Positions 1-11,973 of a stretch of 64,000 nt of DNA are shown in pieces. This stretch comes from Symbiodinium sp. CCMP2592. Its lineage: Eukaryota; Sar; Dinophyceae; Suessiales; Symbiodiniaceae. Position 1 is the stretch's first letter. Each line of letters opens with the position of its first letter. The translations under genes and the position numbers were made by a program. The stretch covers positions 124,001 to 188,000 of the forward strand of contig CAJNDT010000506.1 of the NCBI GenBank assembly GCA_905221615.1. Reading direction: 5' to 3'. The notes under the pieces were generated by a model. The model searched no databases. It saw only the letters and a program-made list of their open reading frames with translations, and was not told the origin of the DNA.

Positions 1-919
1 TTCAAGCTATTCAACCAGCAAGGCCACCTGTCGTTTCGTGGGAAAGCGGCAGTGAGAGGAGCCATTGGCCTTTGGCCATCAACGATTCCGCGAAAAAGAA
101 TCTCTCGGATCCCCTGCGCCGTCTCACACCAAGTGCCTCCGAGCTGCACGAAACAAGTTCCAGGCCCAGGGGTTAAGCTCCTTGGCAGTTTAGAGTTTAG
201 ATGCTCAGAGCAGACCAGCGACTTTGCAAAATGTGAGCGCCAAGTCTTCCGACAGTTCCCTTTCTTCGCTTTCCGTGGGTGCCGGCTTCGAGCTGAGCAA
301 TTCACCGAGTCTCCCCACGTGGAGGCCCGAAGAGCCAAGAGCTCTGAACGAAAGCTTTCGGGTCCAAGACTTCCTCGAAGGCTGCGTAGCGCAGCGCCTC
401 ACATGGCAAAAGATGCATGCAAGTCTGCAAACATGAGCATGCCGTGAGGGTGGGGCCTGGGAACAGACCTCCGTGTCGGCCATGGTCAAAGCTTCTGGGT
501 CGTTGAGGAGAAGACGACTCAAAGCAAACGACGGCTCTGTTTCGATCTGAATCAAACTTGACAATGAGTGGGCTTGCGGCTTGCAGTCAGACCCAGCAGC
601 TGCAGTAAGGGCTGTCTCATTTAGACACTCAGGTAAGGAACGTGATGAAATCACACATTGCATCATGGCACAAGAGAGATTTTTTGCTCGCCTGCATCGA
701 CGGTTGTGTCGGCCGGTGGCCACTTTGCAACACAATCGATCGCGACTGCCGCATGATTTCCGACGCATGTGGGGGCTACGGCAACCTCATCCAGCCGCAA
801 AGACACAAATTGAAGCGTGCCAGCAGCTGTTCTTGCTGCCAGGCCAATACCTACGTGCACTGTGCAAATTCAAGGTTCACCTGCACAAAAACACTGGACA
901 CAGAGGTCGAGGTTTCAGC

Positions 920-1165
920 TCAGACATCGGAGTCTTCGTCTTCCTCCAGCTTGAGGGTGAAGTCAACGCCAGACACCGGAAACACTGTGCCGTTCCTCAG
1001 CTTGTGCTTCCGGCAGCCGTGCCATTTGCATCTCGCTTGTTTCAAAGCCCGACAAGCTCGAGTCAAGACGCTCCACCAGGTTGATCCCCTCGATCATATC
1101 CCCAACATCAGAGCGGAAGCAGGTGATGGGGGCCTCGCGACGCACGATCAAGAAGTCTTCGAAGA
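920..1165 (-). CDS. C-terminal exons of an unknown gene (tandem paralog 2)
   Basis: On the minus strand an open frame ends in an acidic tail (motif LKLEEDEDSDV) with a TGA at 920-922. Just upstream a second frame reads DFLIVRREAPITCFRSDVGD and then GINLVERLD. The frame changes between the two blocks, so a short intron lies near 1020-1060 or there is a frameshift. I do not recognise the product. I treat these as the last exons of a minus-strand gene whose upstream exons lie between 1.5 and 4.6 kb. No promoter or polyadenylation signal was identified. Confidence 0.4.
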
Positions 1166-1499
1166 CAGCCCCCAAACTTGCACGAGGCCTTCTGCACCCA
1201 GACGCGGTCAGAGTCCGTGAGCTGTGCCTGGCCTCAAAGGAAGCCAAGGGCTCTCTACCCTTCGCTCCGTATCACTGTCTTACTTGCACACAGCCAAAGT
1301 GCAGCATACGCCGCACCCGCATCACTGTCTCTCCGTCTCTCTGTGTTGTACCGTTAAAGCTGTACCAGGGGTTCCGGGCGCAGGGAGCCGCGGTTGCACA
1401 CCACGCACTCCAAGGCATCTTGCCAGAGTCGCATGCCACCACAGCCTCCCGCAGAAGCCCATCTGTTCATCTTCTCTCTCCAGGGCTTTACTCGTTCCT

Positions 1500-1650
1500 G
1501 GCCTCGAAGGTACTCGTAGTCCCGGCACCTCTTACCCTTCACCAGCTGCCCGCCACAGCGGTACTCACGATACTTCTGGCCTTGGAAGCGAGCCGGAGCC
1601 CTGTGTTCGGAAGTTCGGAAGGTCGTACGTGCGGGCAGGAGGCGAGGACC
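1500..1650 (-). CDS. Exon with EYRCGGQLVKG motif (paralog 2)
   Basis: The minus strand encodes FQGQKYREYRCGGQLVKG followed by KRCRDYEYL. A closely similar block, MEYRCGGQLVRG, lies at 6950-7030 on the same strand, so this is a paralogous exon pair rather than chance reading. Function unknown. Exon ends are approximate. Confidence 0.45.
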
Positions 1651-1719
1651 CACGTCATGATAACGCTTCAGATCCACCAAGCTCCTGAGATTCTAAACTC
1701 GACAGGGGAAGCAGACAGA

Positions 1720-1975
1720 TCAAGACGGCAGCTGTGTTTCTCCCCCGCCGAGGCTCACCCAGCCGGGCAGGCTGAAGGGATGTCGGCAGGTGATGTCCTC
1801 CGCCTGCGATGGTGGACGGAGACTCCACAGTCCACAGTCGACTGGGCAACATGTCCCGCTGAAGTCTTCGCGTCAGCAGCGCCACCTCCACTTTGGGGTT
1901 CGTTAGCTCCTTGTACTTCTTGCGAATCTCTCTGGTCGTCGGCTTCTCTCCTTACAATCAAGAAGCCTCGCGCAC
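1720..1975 (-). CDS. Exon with REIRKKYKEL and TCRHPFSLPG motifs (paralog 2)
   Basis: The minus strand reads KPTTREIRKKYKELTNP then KVEVALLTRRLQRDMLP, and a nearby frame gives EDITCRHPFSLPGW. The latter matches LEDTTCQHPFTLPGG at about 7.34 kb, supporting a tandem duplication of a multi-exon gene. The REIRKKYKEL stretch resembles helix II of a J domain, but no HPD loop follows, so I do not call DnaJ. Function unknown. Confidence 0.4.
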
Positions 1976-3369
1976 ACCCGTTGCAAAGCAGAAATGCAGC
2001 AAGGGATCGAAACCGTCGGTATTCGACCCCGGGGTAGGCCGGCTGAACCAGGACTAGGCCCGGATTGTCTTTCATAAGCTCCAGGCCTGGGACCCAAAGC
2101 AGCTGCACTTTCCAAAACTTCTACCACGGAAGTACCTGCACACCTCAAGATACAACAACACTAAAATCTGGATCCGTGTGACGGATCGGTTGCTGCTGTC
2201 TCTGATTCCAGCTTGGCCTACCGCTTCTGGAGATCTCCAGATTGAATTGTTCCCAACTTTGTTGTTTTTGAAGTTGCAGCTTTGAAGCCGCCATGCTGTC
2301 CGTCTTGGGTGTCGAACGCTGGGGGCTGACTTAGAGGTGTTTGTTCAACCATGTACAAAAGGGACATGGCCCCTGATCGCATCCCGGGGGGAATGAATGC
2401 TTCCGCGAGTGTGCTATGCCCGACACTACTATAAGGTCACGCTCGCGTATCTTGCCTGGCGGATTTCGTATCTGCAATGCGCATGAAACCCAGGGCCCTT
2501 CCAGCTTCTACAGGCGTCCGTACAGCATTGGGCTGTAGGGAAACACCACAATTTACAACGGTTTTGCAGGAAAGTTCGGGTGTCATGTAGCGAAAGCGCT
2601 CTGATCCGCACTTTGCTCTCTTCGACCAATGTCCGCCAGCTGCTTCAATCGAGAGCTCGCCCGTTTTGCTGCCGGAACGTTACGTTCAAACTGGCCCAGA
2701 GAAGACTTGGGCTTAGAACTTTGCTCGCGCACAAAGATGTGCCGACTTTTTCGAGAAGGCTGGCTTAGCTGGTTCAGCAAAATGGCTTGGATCATCTATG
2801 TGTTGACGCCGTCACGCGCCGCAAGGCGCAACAAAAAACATCATAGCAGGGTACTGTTAGACTGACAGGCGCAGAATCCCGTGGTCGCAGCCAGTTGCAG
2901 CAATCTCAACCAGCGATTCCAAGACGGTGCAAAGAGCAAAGGATACGTCACTACTTCCCCATAAACCCCCACCCCGAAGTCGGACGCACTGCTGAGCAAA
3001 GTAGTCATGTCTGGAATCAGAAGGGTGTAGCACCGCAAAGTTGAACAAACGTGGACAAAAACCAAGCTCTAGCAAGGGCATCGACGGTATTCGGCCCCCA
3101 GCCCTTCAGAGCCCCTTCTCGCAGGCAATCTGCGTGCGCCCCCGCCAACTACTTTCTCGACAGGCCAAAGTATCAGACCCAAGTGTCGCTGTTCCGACCT
3201 TATACCCTCTGCATGCCCCAGCTGCCTGCGGCGACCCAGGAGTATTTTCGATAGCTCATCCAGATCACCTCGATCTCCACCACCACCAGGTAGCCTCAGT
3301 CGAACAGGGTTTAATGCTTTCTCCGCCATTCCCCTCAGAGTCTAGGGCTGAAGGACGAGGAGACGCAGA

Positions 3370-3450
3370 GATCTTGCTCCTTTGTGCTGGCTCCAAGGAG
3401 CCATGGCCGCACTGGTCGATGGCAAAGTAGTGTGCCGGCCGCTCCTTCAC
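3370..3450 (-). CDS. Exon with AHYFAIDQC motif (paralog 2)
   Basis: The minus strand encodes KERPAHYFAIDQCGHGS. It parallels LAHYYAVDQCDAPYIAIF at about 8.5 kb, so it is an exon of the second copy of the same gene. Ends are not resolved. Confidence 0.4.
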
Positions 3451-3668
3451 ACGAGGCTGCTGGAGCAGTAGCGATGCGAGTGGATGAGATGACATCCTCT
3501 GCGTGTGTATGCATCGACACACGTTCTCTACAAGGCGAAGACTGCTTGGCTGGCAGCAGAGCTTTGCCTGACGGCGTCCTTGTCTTCATAATCTTCGTTG
3601 AACTCGGTGAAAGACACGGTCTTGTGCCGGTCCTTGTAGTATCATCGAGACGTTCGGGACGTTGAATG

Positions 3669-3713
3669 AGAGGAGGAGGAGGAGGAGGAGGAGGAGGAGG
3701 AGGAGGAGGAGGA
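3669..3713. repeat. (GGA)n trinucleotide microsatellite
   Basis: About 15 perfect GGA units. It encodes poly-Gly on the plus strand and poly-Ser on the minus strand. The long open frames crossing it are repeat artefacts. Confidence 0.95.
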
Positions 3714-4239
3714 CTGGCCGTAGTGAATAATAGCCGCCCCCACCTTCGCCCCCCCAAATCTTGTCCCAACCGTGTCTCTCGCGAGCTCGCCCGGCCCCGC
3801 AGCAGGAAACGGTTTTGTGAACATCTGGGCAACATACTCAGTCACGGTGCGTGCGCTCTCTGCATACACCGCTGCTGAACGTGGACTCGCGCCCGTTGCC
3901 CTACAAGTACGGATGTTCAAAGCTTGCAAGCATAAAATTGACACAGCGAAGGCAGGATGGCGGATGCAAGCTGCTGCAAGCTGTCTTGATGCACCGAGAT
4001 TCCCGAAATCCTGCTGATGGCGGATGCTCGAAAGGATCCCAATTTGCTGTCTTGTTGATCCGCTTGATGAACCTGGGCTGCAGCGCAACACAACACCGAC
4101 CAAGTGCTGACTTTGCTCACGAAGATCTAGAGTAATGGCTGTGAAAATGCAGATTCTCGGAATCATGGGAGCAACTTGGTGGAGCTTAAGCTATGTGCTC
4201 GATTGCTTGTGGCGCAAGGCGATGAGCTGGACAGGAATA

Positions 4240-4350
4240 GAAATGCAGAATGGACGTGAAGAGTCAGCACTGAGTAGCCGAGCCGCTTCTGTGAGTAGTC
4301 CGCCACCAGCCACTTGTCGAGCAAGCCACTGCTGACGAGCTTCTGCGCGT
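4240..4350 (-). CDS. Exon with LLDKWLVADYS motif (paralog 2)
   Basis: The minus strand reads DNAQKLVSSGLLDKWLVADY then SQKRLG. It aligns by eye to EVADALVKGNFVDTWMTVDY followed by SAAYKRG at 8.75-8.84 kb. The neighbouring upstream exon (4.46-4.55 kb) also matches in order, so exon order is conserved between the two gene copies. Confidence 0.45.
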
Positions 4351-4439
4351 TGTCCTTACAGTGGTGTCCGGATGGCGACCCCACCCCGATCACCTGCCCT
4401 TGTGCAAAAGACAGGGTGTCCCGTGGCTGCACGGCCGAG

Positions 4440-4560
4440 GCTCAGAAAGCCTTTCGCTGGGTTTCTTCCCATCTGTGTCAAGCACGATGTAGCTGCTGGC
4501 GAACTTGTAGTGCTGGTGCCGGAGGATCTGCGCAACCTGAGAGGACACCGCAGCCGCAGA
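4440..4560 (-). CDS. Exon with HQHYKFASSYIVLDTDG motif (paralog 2)
   Basis: The minus strand encodes VAQILRHQHYKFASSYIVLD followed by TDGKKPSERLSEP. The counterpart at 9.0-9.14 kb reads VEHLSRQHEYNFRNRYLIFD then SCRKS. This is probably near the N-terminal half of the protein. Function unknown. Confidence 0.45.
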
Positions 4561-4599
4561 GATTCTTTTTGTAGAGGGCTGGCTCGAGGAATCCGCCCA

Positions 4600-6940
4600 T
4601 GGAGTAAGGCAGTCCCCGAGAAAAAGCGTCCAAGGCGCCCTTACTTCCAGCTCTTTCCAGTGGTTCTCTTTCGCAATGACGGCGAAGCAAACGCCATCCT
4701 CGCTACCTGCGCTGTCTCTTCGTTTGCAGATTAATCTCCCACTCTCCCTCTCATTCACAGAAGACTCCATAATCCGGAACACGCGAGGTCAAGATCCATC
4801 CTCGATCCAGCCCAGATCCACCAAACCAGGCTTAGGCAGATTCGGGCACATCTGTAGCAAACCGTGCCAGCTTGAAGTGACGATTCTCTGAACTATGCTC
4901 CTGTAAGTCTGTAAGTGGTTCGGGAGGTCCTCCTCGACGACAGAACTACAACATTGCCCAGATCCAACCGGAGGAATCCGACGTGCCGGGTGATTTGCAG
5001 GGCTCTAACGCAGCGTGCAGCTGGAGTTTTCCACCGCGTACGATGCTTCAGCTCCTGTAGATGTCATGCCTGGAAAGTGTTGGTGCCCGGATCTAAATAT
5101 TCACCTTGCTGCTGTGACAATGCCACGTTCCATATGCCGCCCCAGCTGGGCGTACATGCTGCCGCGATGTCCTTGCTATTGACTATTGATCTGATGCCCA
5201 GTTTTCGCTGCGGCCCCGAAACCAAAACAGGTGGCACTATGCACCCTGCTGACCCTGAGACCCCGGAGCGCCTGAGCCTGCTGCGCAGGAGCCGGAGCCC
5301 TGACATGATTTTCACATGGAACGAAACCCATTCCTGGATTCTTAGACATGCATGCAGACGCCCAGCACCCCAAAGTATCATTGCCAGGGCACATCGTCTG
5401 TACAAGTGTCCTGGCTCGATGCGACGGCCAGAGTCCTGGAGCCACGCGGAGCCACGTGCTTTAGGAAGTTTTTGACATTATTGCCCGTCATCTGTCTCAA
5501 GGCTGAGGAGCAGCAGCTGTCACATGCTACTTACTCGCTGACAAGCTGCGCAGCCACTGACAAGCACAGCCGCAACATGGCTGCATGCGTAAAGTGTAGT
5601 GAGATCATGTCACCAAACTGAGACTGTGGATGCATGGAACGTGTACAGGTACAGGCTGCATGGCTGAAGGTGAGCATGGACGTCTGGATTCCTACAAACA
5701 AGTGCTGGACTTTGCACAAGCCTGCGGTGGTGATCACTAGAGCAATGCATGCGAGTGACTCCAAAACGGAGATCATGTCAAGAAGTGAGCTTCGTGATTC
5801 GAGCTGGTTGGGCAGCTGATTCCGAAAGGAGTGCGATTGAGGCCAGGACTGATGAGGCTTTCCGTCCACAAAAAAAGCGACGAGGTCCTTTTCATCGCTT
5901 GAACTGCCCGCACATCCAATTCAAACAATGAGACCGTGTTGGTCCCATCTTGACTGCCAGTAGCTACGGAACGAGCCCCTTGTACTCGGAGCCCATGGCT
6001 TCAGCATCCCGCCCGTTTTCGATGATAATAACCTCAGTCGACGGGACCAACCATTCGAGCCTAAACCCTAAACCAAAAAAAAAGAAAGCCCCCCCCCCCC
6101 CCCCCCCCCCGCAAAAGGCTCCCAGGGCCAAGGCATCTGACTTCAGCCTCGCCATGTCATACCTTCCGGATTCCGGCACGACACAGGGCAGACAAACAGA
6201 TCCTTCCTGGCGGGGCCCTGGCCTCACAGAGGTCAAGGGAGCATGCTGCACCCAAGACTTCTGCCAGTTGCTGAGGTGAGCCTGTGAGATAAAGCTACTT
6301 TTCACCAGACACACTCTCTAAGAGATGGATGCCCACGAACTTTGGCCTGTCGCGTGTTCTCACTGTTGCAGATCACACCTGAGCGGCACATCGTGCAACG
6401 GACTGGACTGAGAAGCCGGCAATGCTACGAAACGAAAGGACTGCGACTCTCGAACCGGTCTCAAGAAACCCTCTGCGGAAAGAGACGGTCGATTAAATGA
6501 GCGAAACAGACTCGAACAAGCAGACACGCAAATGAGTGCTCCTTTACTTCGCTCCATGACCACACAGCACCCAAGCCGTGCGACAGAAGCTACGGACCAA
6601 AAGACAAGATGCTGTTTCTTCCGCTGTTTGGGAAGGATGCCGAGCAAAGGCTTCCGGATTCAGGAATGTTCATAGACAAGTTCACAGCGAGAGGCCTTCT
6701 CCCCAATCTGTGAAGTATATCAGATGAGCAGCACTCCACCGCAGCTTCCCAAGTCCGCAAGCCGCCACACTTTCTGACATACCTCTGCAGGGATGTGTTT
6801 GGCTTGCATGAGACAGCAGCACCGGAGTCGAAGTCTCTAGGGCAACTTATGGCACTGCCGAGAAGCTGGAGCGATCTGCAGGGAACCCCTGCAAAGCAGA
6901 GCAGTGCTGGGCGCAGGAACGCACGGCCGCGAGGCCACAC
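4600..6940. other. No gene assigned; probable intron or spacer
   Basis: I see no exon here that I can support. A possible minus-strand piece near 6.15-6.28 kb (LSNWQKSWVQHAP, then SGRYDMARLKSDALALGAF) ends at a poly-C run (6090-6110). Two CCCTAAA-type telomere-like units sit at 6060-6074. Confidence 0.5.
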
Positions 6941-6949
6941 CCCCCGACT

Positions 6950-7040
6950 GGCCTCGAACGAGTTGGCCCCCACAGCGGTACTCCATAATCTGACTTCGCC
7001 CTGGGAGCCGCCGGTATCTGTGGATGTCCAGCAAGCAAGC
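6950..7040 (-). CDS. Exon with MEYRCGGQLVRG motif (paralog 1)
   Basis: The minus strand reads PGRSQIMEYRCGGQLVRG, the partner of the exon at 1.5-1.65 kb. After this motif the frame becomes unlike the paralog, so the exon probably ends near 6955. Confidence 0.4.
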
Positions 7041-7179
7041 TCTGCCTCTGTCAGATCACGCGAGCGGTATACTTCTGCCAGCTCTCGTTGTCGTCGTCAT
7101 GAGATGTCGCGTGGTGCTGCTGGTGGTATGCTTTGTTTAGGTTCGGTTTCACATCAGGAAGGTCCCAGAAAGGCTCCTG

Positions 7180-7232
7180 AGAGAGAGAGGGAGAGAGAGC
7201 GAGAGCGAGAGCGAGAGCGAGAGCGAGCGAGC
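7180..7232. repeat. (GA)n-rich microsatellite
   Basis: GAGAGAGAGG followed by GAGC-type units. It lies in a probable intron between the exons at 7.0 and 7.34 kb. Confidence 0.9.
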
Positions 7233-7329
7233 GCGGGCGAAGGACTCGAGACAAACACACCTGCATTGTTATTGTTTAGCCAAAATCAAGGGAAGCCTAC
7301 GCACCCCCCAACGCAGAGCGTACAAAAGC

Positions 7330-7445
7330 CAAGACCCGACCCACCTGGCAGAGTGAAGGGATGCTGGCAAGTAGTGTCTTCCAGCTTTACATCTCCTCTA
7401 AGCTGCTCGTTGAAGAATTTGGCAATAGGCCTGAGCAGCTGTAGG
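7330..7445 (-). CDS. Exon with TCQHPFTLPGG motif (paralog 1)
   Basis: The minus strand encodes LLRPIAKFFNEQLRGDVKLE then DTTCQHPFTLPGG, the counterpart of EDITCRHPFSLPGW near 1.75 kb. A GT immediately after the final Gly codon is a plausible splice donor. Function unknown. Confidence 0.45.
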
Positions 7446-8429
7446 CTTGGGCACCGAAAGCATCGACAGATCTGCGAAACATGTGTGATTGATGAAAAGC
7501 ACCACCGATCCCTCCTGGCACCGGTCTTTGCGGTGTGCACTCTTTCTTGCTTGGAGCAGATCATGTTTTGCGTTGGTAGGACATTCATTTACCATGACTG
7601 CACTGCCAACACTGTCAGCTCGTTCCTGCTGACTCGAACTCCGGCTGCACGAAAGCTGTGCCGGTCCACCTGGTGGTGGGCCGAGGTCGTACTCTTCGCG
7701 CCGCGATGCCCGGGAAGGAGGGAATGATCAGCACCTGAGTCTTTGAATGGCAGGTCACGACTTTCAACATCGGCTAAGCATCAGCTTCAGGGCTTGCGAG
7801 ATGTGGGGGTTTGTTCCTAGCAAGAGGTCAAAGTCTGTGTGCATGTGGAGAAGGCTTTTGTCCGTTCGTGTCCTCGTGCTTCGAGGCTGTCACTCTATTT
7901 TATCGTATCTTTTCTTCCTGGGCTCACGACATCTGACTACTGTCAGTTGCGCAAGTGCATCGCACAGAGGATCTGAGTTACGTGCAGAGGCTCGCAACGA
8001 ACTGAAGCATGACCAACAAGCTGTGTGCACCTGTAGCCTTGCATCCCGCCTACCACCAAGTGCCTTTGTTCTGCCGTTTACTGCCCTCTGCACCTATGCT
8101 TGCCCATTTTCTCTCTCACATCCGTCGGAGAAATGTTCGCCCCAGGCACGAGCCCCTCGTTGTCACGGAGCGCCTGCATCGCCTCCTGCCGACGAGAGCA
8201 AGGAAAGAACTCTCGTCTTTAGATCTGCTGATAGTCACAGACCTTCACAGCAGCCAGCAGCAATGGCGACCCGATTTCTCTAAATCAAACGAGGCGGCCT
8301 CTACCCATGAGTATCCGCGCTGCGTATACATGATCCTCAGGCCGATGCTGCCCCGCGCAAGCACAGTTTCCAAAGAGGCGTCGCCGTAACACAACAGATC
8401 GGGCACCCAACGTCCATCTCACAATCGAT

Positions 8430-8905
8430 CCGAGCGGCATGTCTGTTTGGAAAATAGCAATGTAAGGTGCATCACATTGATCCACCGCATAATAGTGAGC
8501 CAACTCAATATCTGCAGTTTGCGAATCGTCAAATGATCTGCCATGCGTATGACCTGGTCGGAACTTGTCCACGTCATCCCACTGCGCTGACATATTGACA
8601 CCTCGGTTGAAATCATTGTATAAGGCCCGAGAGATTTCGTCAGAGACACAGCCTTGGCCTACCCAAAGAGCTTCAGCCAGCAAGCAAAAGTGGACATCAA
8701 AACATGCATCCTTGGGGGCTGCTGTGGGGGGGAATCTGTTCACCTTCGAGGGACCACGCTTGTACGCCGCGGAGTAGTCGACGGTCATCCAAGTATCAAC
8801 GAAGTTACCCTTGACCAGTGCATCGGCGACTTCTTGCATGGGGCCCATGAGGTCCTCTCCTGCCCAGGGTACTGGTAAGGAACTTGCTACCAGATTCGGA
8901 TGCAT
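8430..8905 (-). CDS. Large exon of unknown gene (paralog 1)
   Basis: The minus-strand open frame is continuous from about 8905 to 8430. Its blocks in order are EVADALVKGNFVDTWMTVDY, FPPTAAPKDACFDVHFCLL, AEALWVGQG, and IELAHYYAVDQCDAPYIAIF. The last block is followed by QTDMPLGS. The pattern of an aromatic-rich strand followed by xTDM is reminiscent of the nucleotide-sugar site of some glycosyltransferases, but I cannot place it in a named family. Smaller paralogous exons at 3.4 and 4.3 kb support coding status. Confidence 0.6.
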
Positions 8906-8999
8906 GCCAGAGCGGTTTGTGAATCAGGCCTTTTGTGTCCTTGGTTCGTGAAGCATTGGCCGGAGAGGCGGAAAGCAAACAACAAATGTCTAGCTAAGC

Positions 9000-9150
9000 G
9001 GTTGACGGCCCTGCAATCGAAAAACCCGTGATGCTCTTCCGACAAGAATCGAAAATCAAATATCGATTTCTAAAGTTGTACTCGTGCTGCCGGCTGAGGT
9101 GCTCCACCTGGCACTTGGCTTCGTCACTCAGCCGCTTTGTGAGAAGAGAG
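9000..9150 (-). CDS. Exon with EYNFRNRYLIFDSCRK motif (paralog 1)
   Basis: The minus strand encodes KCQVEHLSRQHEYNFRNRYL then IFDSCRKS, partner of the exon at 4.44-4.56 kb. It lies upstream of the 8.43-8.9 kb exon in the same order as in the other copy. Confidence 0.45.
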
Positions 9151-9199
9151 TTGCACAGTGGGTAACCTACTTCTAGAGACGGCACTGCCAAGCACGCAG

Positions 9200-11790
9200 T
9201 TGAACAGGAGAAGACTGCAGCCTTGTACCGCCAATCAAACTACACCTGCTTCCAAGCAGCACGAATCTGCAGCTCACTGGCTGTTGTAGACACGGAGATC
9301 ATGGCTAGACACGCCATTTGAGGCTGGAGATTCAGCTTGGCCTGGCAGCCGTCAACTCGGACTGAAGTCCGCTGACACCGCAGGCACTGCTGTGATGGTC
9401 TGTCTACCTAGCAATTCTGCATGCACACACATATAATTGCGAGGGCGGTGAGGCCACGACAGCTGGCTGCACGTTTTTGGTCCTTGCTGCTTCCTGCAGT
9501 TCAGCCTGGAGATGCATCACACTGCTTCAGAGTCTAAATTTGCAAACTCCAAGCCACTGGAGACCTTGCCTGGGAGTTCTCTGGTGGGTCTTGGCCTTCA
9601 GTTCTTCAGAGCTGGACCAGTTCTTGCGTGCAGAGATTGCTTGCTCATTGTTCCTAACCGCGGCCAAAGATGCTCTTTCGGAAATCGTCTTCTCCAAACA
9701 TGGCCTCAGCTTGGCAGTAGCTGGAAGATACAGGATTGGAACGACTCCTGCGCCCCACTTCTGAGATCTCTGCATTTATGTAGAGAAACAGCGTCAGAAT
9801 GCCAGCCATGAAGAGCACCATCCATATCCGAAAGCCGCAACACGCAGTCATGCGTGCCAACCCCACCCATTATGCCGGCTCGATCCCAAAAGGCTGCTGG
9901 GAGGGGTACAGTGCGATCCTCGATGCAAGCATAAGGGCACCTGCAAGATTGCAGAGTCAGGTGCAATCCTTCTTCCTTATCTTTCCTTCAGAGTCGCATT
10001 CACATCAATTATTCCATCCGGGCTACTTTTTCATGCAACGCAAGGACTCGGCTGTGTCAGCGTCTGCTCAGGGCTTTTGCCAGGCGCTCAACACCACGCC
10101 GGCAGTCCTCTCCGTACCCGGCAGGCAGCAGGCATGACTGTTGGCAGCGACACCCCTGCCCGTAGCTGAAGCAGCTTATCAAAGCTCTTCCGAGTGTCGG
10201 GAACTCTTAGCTGTGCGACAGCAGTTCCTCTGTGGAGCAGGAATACGCGATGCGGAGATGGCCGTTCCCTTCCTTTCCAAAGACACCTTGGTCGAGGCGG
10301 AACGCTTGTCGCAATTTCTCGCAATCAGAGCACAAAGCCACAAGCTCCTTGGTGCTCACTATTACATGCATCGCTGGCCTCCATCTACCACAGCAATGTG
10401 GTGCTCGTCCAGGAGATGTCTAGCCTCATAGCACGATGGAATGACCAGCTGCACTCATACTTTCCGGGGGCACCGAAGGTCTGCATGCCGCAAGAAACAA
10501 GCTCCGCCGAATCCCCGAATGCAGAGACATCCGGGAAGACGTAGTAGGCACCTTCTGGGCTACCACCCGGCCTCGGAAGCGGAGAATGGCACAGCACAGC
10601 CAAAAACTGCGGACTGGCAGATTTTGTCGCGGCTAGGGCGGGTGGTTTAACATTTTTTGTAGCCGGCCGTGGCAGGGAAGCAGGAAAGAGCCTGTTGCTT
10701 CTAGACCCTGCAGAGAAAAGCCTGCAAAGCGCTGTTTTTGGTTTTTGACGCTCGACACCGGTCAAACAGGTAACGGCTTGAATGTGGCATTTATCTGCTT
10801 CATTGGCTGAAGCGGTGCCCCCATCTCGTTTGCTCATGGTTAGTACTGGCAGAAGATCTCGATCCGGCTCGAGTTCAGATAGAACTAGATCAAGTCATAA
10901 CTGTATTTCCTCGTTTTAAGTGGGTCCTCTATCTCGTTCTGCTGGTAGAGTGGGTTCCGCCAACTACTGCCACCTGTGGACGACTGCAGTATTGCACAAA
11001 CAGAACCAGTCGCTGTGGCGACCGAGGGCTCGACAAGTTGATGCCAGGGATGCTCTTCAGTCCTTGACTAGTGGACTCTTCGAACTATTGCCAGCATCTG
11101 ACTCCAGAACTATCGGCGCAAAGACAGATGCCAAGATTCCTTCGACGAGCACTGATCGTCTTTCGTTGTATTGCGCAAGCATTTCAGCCACGCAGTCTTG
11201 CGAAGAACGTAAGGCAGTGGTTCCTGCGTGCTGCGTGAACCTCGGGAAAAAAGAAAACGACAAGACCGGCAAAAGAATCTCTTGGCAGCTGCAGGAATGG
11301 AGCCCCTCTTCTGGGGCCACGGCGTGGGAGAACACGCTGAGTAGTAGTATCTGACGGACTGTCACAAGCCACTCACCGCAACCTTTGGCTTCGGAGTCTC
11401 CAGCCTAGTCTTGGCAACTTGTACAGCAGCCGCGGCATCGGGGCACAGAGCCCAACCAAGTCGCCATCCATCCATGGCCTTCATAGGTGATCACGCCGAT
11501 CATTGCATCTGACATCTGCACAATCTTCAGATGATTGAAGAACCGAAAATGAAGAAAACAACCATGGACCACAGTACTCATTCAATGCTCGAATGCAAGG
11601 CAAGTCACGTAGGTTTTGGAAAATGTGCTTGCTGCAAAACAACGCTCTGCCATACCTGGTCGAATTCCACAGACCCGCAAAACTCAGAGGAGCGTTGTAA
11701 CGTATCTTTCGGGCCCACCTTTGATGGCCAGGATAGACGGAGCGGTTGCTCCAGCACTGCCGCCGTAGTACAGCCTGGGAATAGCCGGAA
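9200..11790. other. Gene-free stretch
   Basis: No open frame with a recognisable or paralog-supported exon was seen on either strand. Base composition is unremarkable, with no tandem repeat until 11.79 kb. Confidence 0.5.
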
Positions 11791-11792
11791 GC

Positions 11793-11944
11793 AAGAGAGG
11801 AGGGAGAGAGAGAGCGAGAGAGAGAGAGAGAGAAAGAGACAGAGAGAGAGAGAGAGAGACAAAGACAGAGAGCGAGAGCGAGAGAGAAAGACAGAGACAG
11901 AGACAGCGACAGGGACAGAGAGAAAAAAAAAGTGAGTGAGTGAA
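11793..11944. repeat. Long (GA)n/(GACA)n microsatellite
   Basis: About 150 bp of GAGAGA, GAGC and GACAGA units ending in a short A run. Open frames across it on both strands are repeat artefacts. Confidence 0.95.
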
Positions 11945-11973
11945 TGAGTGAACGAAGACGACAAGGTCAACAG

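Noticed and set aside
1880-1960. J-domain (REIRKKYKEL) suggesting a DnaJ protein
   Set aside because: No HPD motif or helix III; too short to call.
3642-3878. Poly-Gly and poly-Ser open frames
   Set aside because: Product of the (GGA)n run.
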